From Actinomycetota bacterium (GTDB lineage: Bacteria > Actinomycetota > Acidimicrobiia > Acidimicrobiales > Ilumatobacteraceae): 40,847 nt of DNA. Both the position numbers and the translations under genes were made by a program. Of this stretch, positions 38,853-40,847 are shown in pieces. Each line of letters begins with the position of its first letter. The stretch's first letter is position 1. Where the stretch lies: positions 1-40,847 of the forward strand of contig JAUSLQ010000171.1 in assembly GCA_030645675.1 (NCBI GenBank). Direction: 5' to 3'. The notes beneath the pieces are model-generated. The model ran no database searches. It saw only the letters and a program-made list of their open reading frames with translations, and was not told the origin of the DNA.

Positions 38853-40001
38853 TCAGTCCTTGGTGAGCAGCATGGCGCCGCTGAAGGGACCCACTGCGTT
38901 GGCCCACACCGACACGTCGGCGCCTTCCACCTGGCGGGCGCCGCACTGGCCGCGCAGTTGCTTGACGGCCTCGATGCAGAAGTTGGCGCCGTGCCGGCGG
39001 CCGACGTTGATGGCGCCGCCGTCGGTGTTGGTGGGCACCTTGCCGCCGAGGCTGGTGTTGCCCTCGGCCACGAACGGCCCGGCCTGCCCGGGCGGGCACA
39101 GCCCGAGGGCTTCCAACCACTGCAACGTGATGACGCTGAACCCGTCGTACAGGTGCGCCGTGGAGACGTCCGACGGCTTGAGGCCGGTGCGCGACCACAG
39201 CAGTTCGGCACAGTGCGCGGGGGAGGTGCGCACCATGTCGGGGAGGATCTCGAAGTTCATGTCGTGGATGGCCGAGAGCGCCATCGCATCGACGAACACG
39301 GCCGGCTGCTGCAGGTCGCGGGCGCGCTCTTCGGTGGTGAAGATGACGGCCGAGCCCGAGTCGCACGGGTAGTCGCAGTCGAGGATGCGCAGCGGCTTGG
39401 TGATGTACGGCATGGACAGGTACTGCTCGGCGCTGAGTGCCTCGCGCTGCAGCGCGTTGTCGTTGAGCAGTGCCCAGTTGCGCTGCACCTCGGCGAACTT
39501 GGCGAAGTGCTCTTCGGTGCAGTCGCTCTCGTGCATGTAGCGGTTCATCAGCAGGCCCGCCCATTGGGTGGGGCTGAAGTCGCCGTAGGGGTACTGCCAT
39601 TGAGTGTCGCCCGGGTTCGGGGCTCCCAACATCGCCCCACCAGCGGCCAGGGCGGCACTGCTGGGCTGCTGCATCATGATGCGGAAGGCCATCACGGTGT
39701 CGGCATGGCCGGCGGCGACGGCCTGCACCGCGTGGTAGGCGGGCGTGATGAACGCCGGCGAGACGCCGACGTTGAGGCTCCACTTCAGCCTGTCGAAGCC
39801 CATCATCCAGGCGAAGTCGACGGCGTCGCCGCCCCACGTGCCCACGCCGTCGATGTCGCCGGCCTTCAGGCCCGCATCTGCCAGCGCGGCGATGGCGGCC
39901 TGCGCGGCGTGGTGGCGCTCGCTGAGGCCGCTGTTGCGGGCGACCTGCGAGTAGCCGACGCCGACGATGGCGACGCGACGGTTGCTGGTGCGCACGGTCA
40001 T
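38853..40001 (-). CDS. Ltp2-type thiolase-fold protein (probable retro-aldolase subunit)
   Basis: The 382-residue thiolase-fold protein begins TSNRRVAIVGVGYSQVARNSG. The segment where thiolases have the nucleophilic Cys reads SLNVGVSPAFITPAYHAV, without cysteine. The N-E-x-F position is HLYDGF with Tyr285, and PTNTDGGAINVGRRHGANF carries H337. It is therefore not a thiolase by mechanism, but resembles Ltp2 aldolases that split a beta-hydroxyacyl-CoA formed from a sterol side chain. It is coupled by a 4-base ATGA overlap to the DUF35 gene upstream, the same pairing as ChsH2-DUF35/Ltp2. The start is ATG 40001; a longer frame is shadow through the DUF35 gene. Confidence 0.88.
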   Translation of the reverse strand: MTVRTSNRRVAIVGVGYSQVARNSGLSERHHAAQAAIAALADAGLKAGDIDGVGTWGGDAVDFAWMMGFDRLKWSLNVGVSPAFITPAYHAVQAVAAGHADTVMAFRIMMQQPSSAALAAGGAMLGAPNPGDTQWQYPYGDFSPTQWAGLLMNRYMHESDCTEEHFAKFAEVQRNWALLNDNALQREALSAEQYLSMPYITKPLRILDCDYPCDSGSAVIFTTEERARDLQQPAVFVDAMALSAIHDMNFEILPDMVRTSPAHCAELLWSRTGLKPSDVSTAHLYDGFSVITLQWLEALGLCPPGQAGPFVAEGNTSLGGKVPTNTDGGAINVGRRHGANFCIEAVKQLRGQCGARQVEGADVSVWANAVGPFSGAMLLTKD

Positions 40002-40441
40002 GATGCCACCGACCCTTCTGCCATCGCGGCCACAGGACGGAAGACCGGGATCACGATCTCCGGCGAGAGCTCTTCGAACGCGACCTCCAGCTGCATGCCG
40101 ATGCGCACGTCGGCCTCGGCGATGCCCACCAGATTCGTGAGGAAGTGCAGATGCGGCTGCTCGGCCAGTTCCACGGTGGCCAGCAGGTACGGCACCCGCG
40201 AGACGAAGAACGGGTGGAACGCCTTGTGCGTCTCGGTGAACGCATACAGGGTGGCCTTGCCCGAGACCTTCTCGCCGGCGAGGTCCATCGACTGGCAGTT
40301 GCGGCACACCGGCCGCGGCATGTGCACGTAGAAGCCGCACGAGCGACACCGCAGGATGCGCAGCTCGCCCGCACGGGTGCCTTCCCAGAAGTAGGCCGTG
40401 CTCGGGTCGTCGGGCAGCGGTGGCGGTGCCGGCTGGTTCAT
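39998..40441 (-). CDS. DUF35 / OB-fold zinc-ribbon protein, partner of the Ltp2-type enzyme
   Basis: The 147-residue protein has the zinc ribbon C32-x2-C35 ... C46-x2-C49 (LRCRSCGFYVHMPRPVCRNC) and an OB-fold part (GKATLYAFTETHKAFHPFF onward). It starts the minus-strand pair with the Ltp2-type gene, whose ATG overlaps its stop. In steroid catabolism such proteins form a complex with the aldolase and channel acyl-CoA. GAAGGAGCCCC precedes ATG 40441. It is divergent from the enoyl-CoA hydratase at 40528, with an operator-like site between. Confidence 0.93.
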   Translation of the reverse strand: MNQPAPPPLPDDPSTAYFWEGTRAGELRILRCRSCGFYVHMPRPVCRNCQSMDLAGEKVSGKATLYAFTETHKAFHPFFVSRVPYLLATVELAEQPHLHFLTNLVGIAEADVRIGMQLEVAFEELSPEIVIPVFRPVAAMAEGSVAS

Positions 40442-40482
40442 GGGGCTCCTTCAGAGGTGTGTGGGCTATCGTGCTGCCCAAG

Positions 40483-40496
40483 TGACACTTCCGTCA
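40483..40496. promoter_or_regulatory. Degenerate operator TGACAC-TT-CCGTCA (site 8)
   Basis: The left arm is perfect and the right arm has two mismatches to GTGTCA. It is placed as in the other divergent pairs, between the DUF35 gene (start 40441) and the enoyl-CoA hydratase (start 40528). It is weaker than the other copies and is included because the position matches. Confidence 0.45.
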
Positions 40497-40527
40497 AGTG
40501 TGCACACCCGAGCGTCAGGGGGACGAA

Positions 40528-40847
40528 TTGGACACTCAGCAGGATCTGGGCAAGGTGCTCTACGCGGCCGAGGGGCACATCGCCCGGATCACGCTGAACT
40601 GGCCGGAGAAGGCCAACGCGCAGTCCAGCGAGATGGTGTGGAACCTCGACGCTGCGCTCGACCTGGCCGAGAAGGACTACGACATCAAGGTGGTGATCCT
40701 GCGGGCCAACGGCAAGGGGTTCTGCAGCGGCCACCAGATGTCGGGCCCCGATGCGTACCCCGAGTTCGGGCGCTCGCAGGCGGCCACCGACTCGAACTGG
40801 CTGGGCAGCCGCGAGCTGTTCCTGTTCCCCACGCTGCGCTTCTTCGA
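40528..40847 (+). CDS. Enoyl-CoA hydratase (crotonase family), 3' end outside window
   Basis: An open frame runs from TTG 40528 to the window end with no stop. It encodes KVLYAAEGHIARITLNWPEK and continues with DIKVVILRANGKGFCSGHQM, the typical crotonase N-terminal strands and first oxyanion segment. AGGGGGACGAA, directly before the TTG, supports this start; an in-frame GTG at 40498 lies against the operator and is less likely. About 106 codons are present, so the second oxyanion segment and catalytic Glu are not visible. It is divergent from the DUF35/Ltp2 pair. Confidence 0.88.
   Translation, partial: MDTQQDLGKVLYAAEGHIARITLNWPEKANAQSSEMVWNLDAALDLAEKDYDIKVVILRANGKGFCSGHQMSGPDAYPEFGRSQAATDSNWLGSRELFLFPTLRFF

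Overview
The window is GC-rich, gene-dense DNA of a high-GC actinobacterium. The mixture of an F420-type luciferase-like oxidoreductase, a mycofactocin-coupled-type SDR, FadE34-like fused acyl-CoA dehydrogenases and DUF35/Ltp thiolase-like pairs is what one sees in Mycobacteriales and Acidimicrobiia. I lean to an Acidimicrobiia (Ilumatobacter-like) genome, but this is inference. No rRNA, tRNA or CRISPR is visible. Almost every gene is a catabolic enzyme acting on acyl-CoAs, alcohols/ketones, steroid- or terpenoid-like substrates, or aromatic rings.

Layout. (1) 1-4005: tail of an SDR; a minus-strand cupin / CoA-transferase-like / Zn-alcohol dehydrogenase operon; a divergent SDR. (2) 4006-6779: a repeat-filled convergent gap, then an acyl-CoA ligase and a MaoC hydratase on the minus strand. 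(3) 6780-7853: a gene-poor scar, partly of lower GC, with a small membrane ORF and the 5' remnant of an IS256-type element. (4) 7854-13884: plus-strand operon of acyl-CoA ligase, DUF35 protein, two-domain VOC protein and acyl-CoA dehydrogenase, facing a minus-strand Ltp-type thiolase homologue, then an SDR. (5) 13924-18848: cysteine-cluster protein, true thiolase, patatin, LLM oxidoreductase and an APH-like phosphotransferase. (6) 18979-22137: mycofactocin-type SDR, aldehyde dehydrogenase and SDR, an alcohol-to-acid module. (7) 22268-26303: a meta-cleavage operon with single-domain extradiol dioxygenase, C-C hydrolase, MhpA-like FAD hydroxylase and 2-oxopentenoate-type hydratase. (8) 26447-30484: minus-strand operon with cytochrome P450, its 3Fe-4S ferredoxin and three SDRs. 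(9) 30607-34433: enoyl-CoA hydratase, fused double acyl-CoA dehydrogenase, second enoyl-CoA hydratase. (10) 34517-38288: dienelactone hydrolase, DHA2-type MFS transporter, two SDRs lacking the catalytic dyad. (11) 38381-40847: truncated-looking lipoprotein with a tandem repeat, an Ltp2/DUF35 pair, and the start of an enoyl-CoA hydratase.

The genes read as one large catabolic island: activation by ligases, oxidation by acyl-CoA dehydrogenases, hydration by MaoC/crotonase enzymes, dehydrogenation by SDRs, and cleavage by a thiolase or retro-aldolase, with a P450 system and a ring-cleavage operon feeding in. What ties it together is a recurrent palindrome, CTGACAC-NN-GTGTCAG, found at eight promoter or start regions. 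It looks like the operator of one (probably TetR-type) regulator not encoded here. In two genes the start codon lies inside the operator.

Other non-coding structure: a perfect 42-bp palindrome with a degenerate second copy 23 kb away, a 17-3-17 hairpin present at two convergent gene ends, a 28-bp direct-repeat array, and a 70-bp-period repeat at the end of the lipoprotein ORF.
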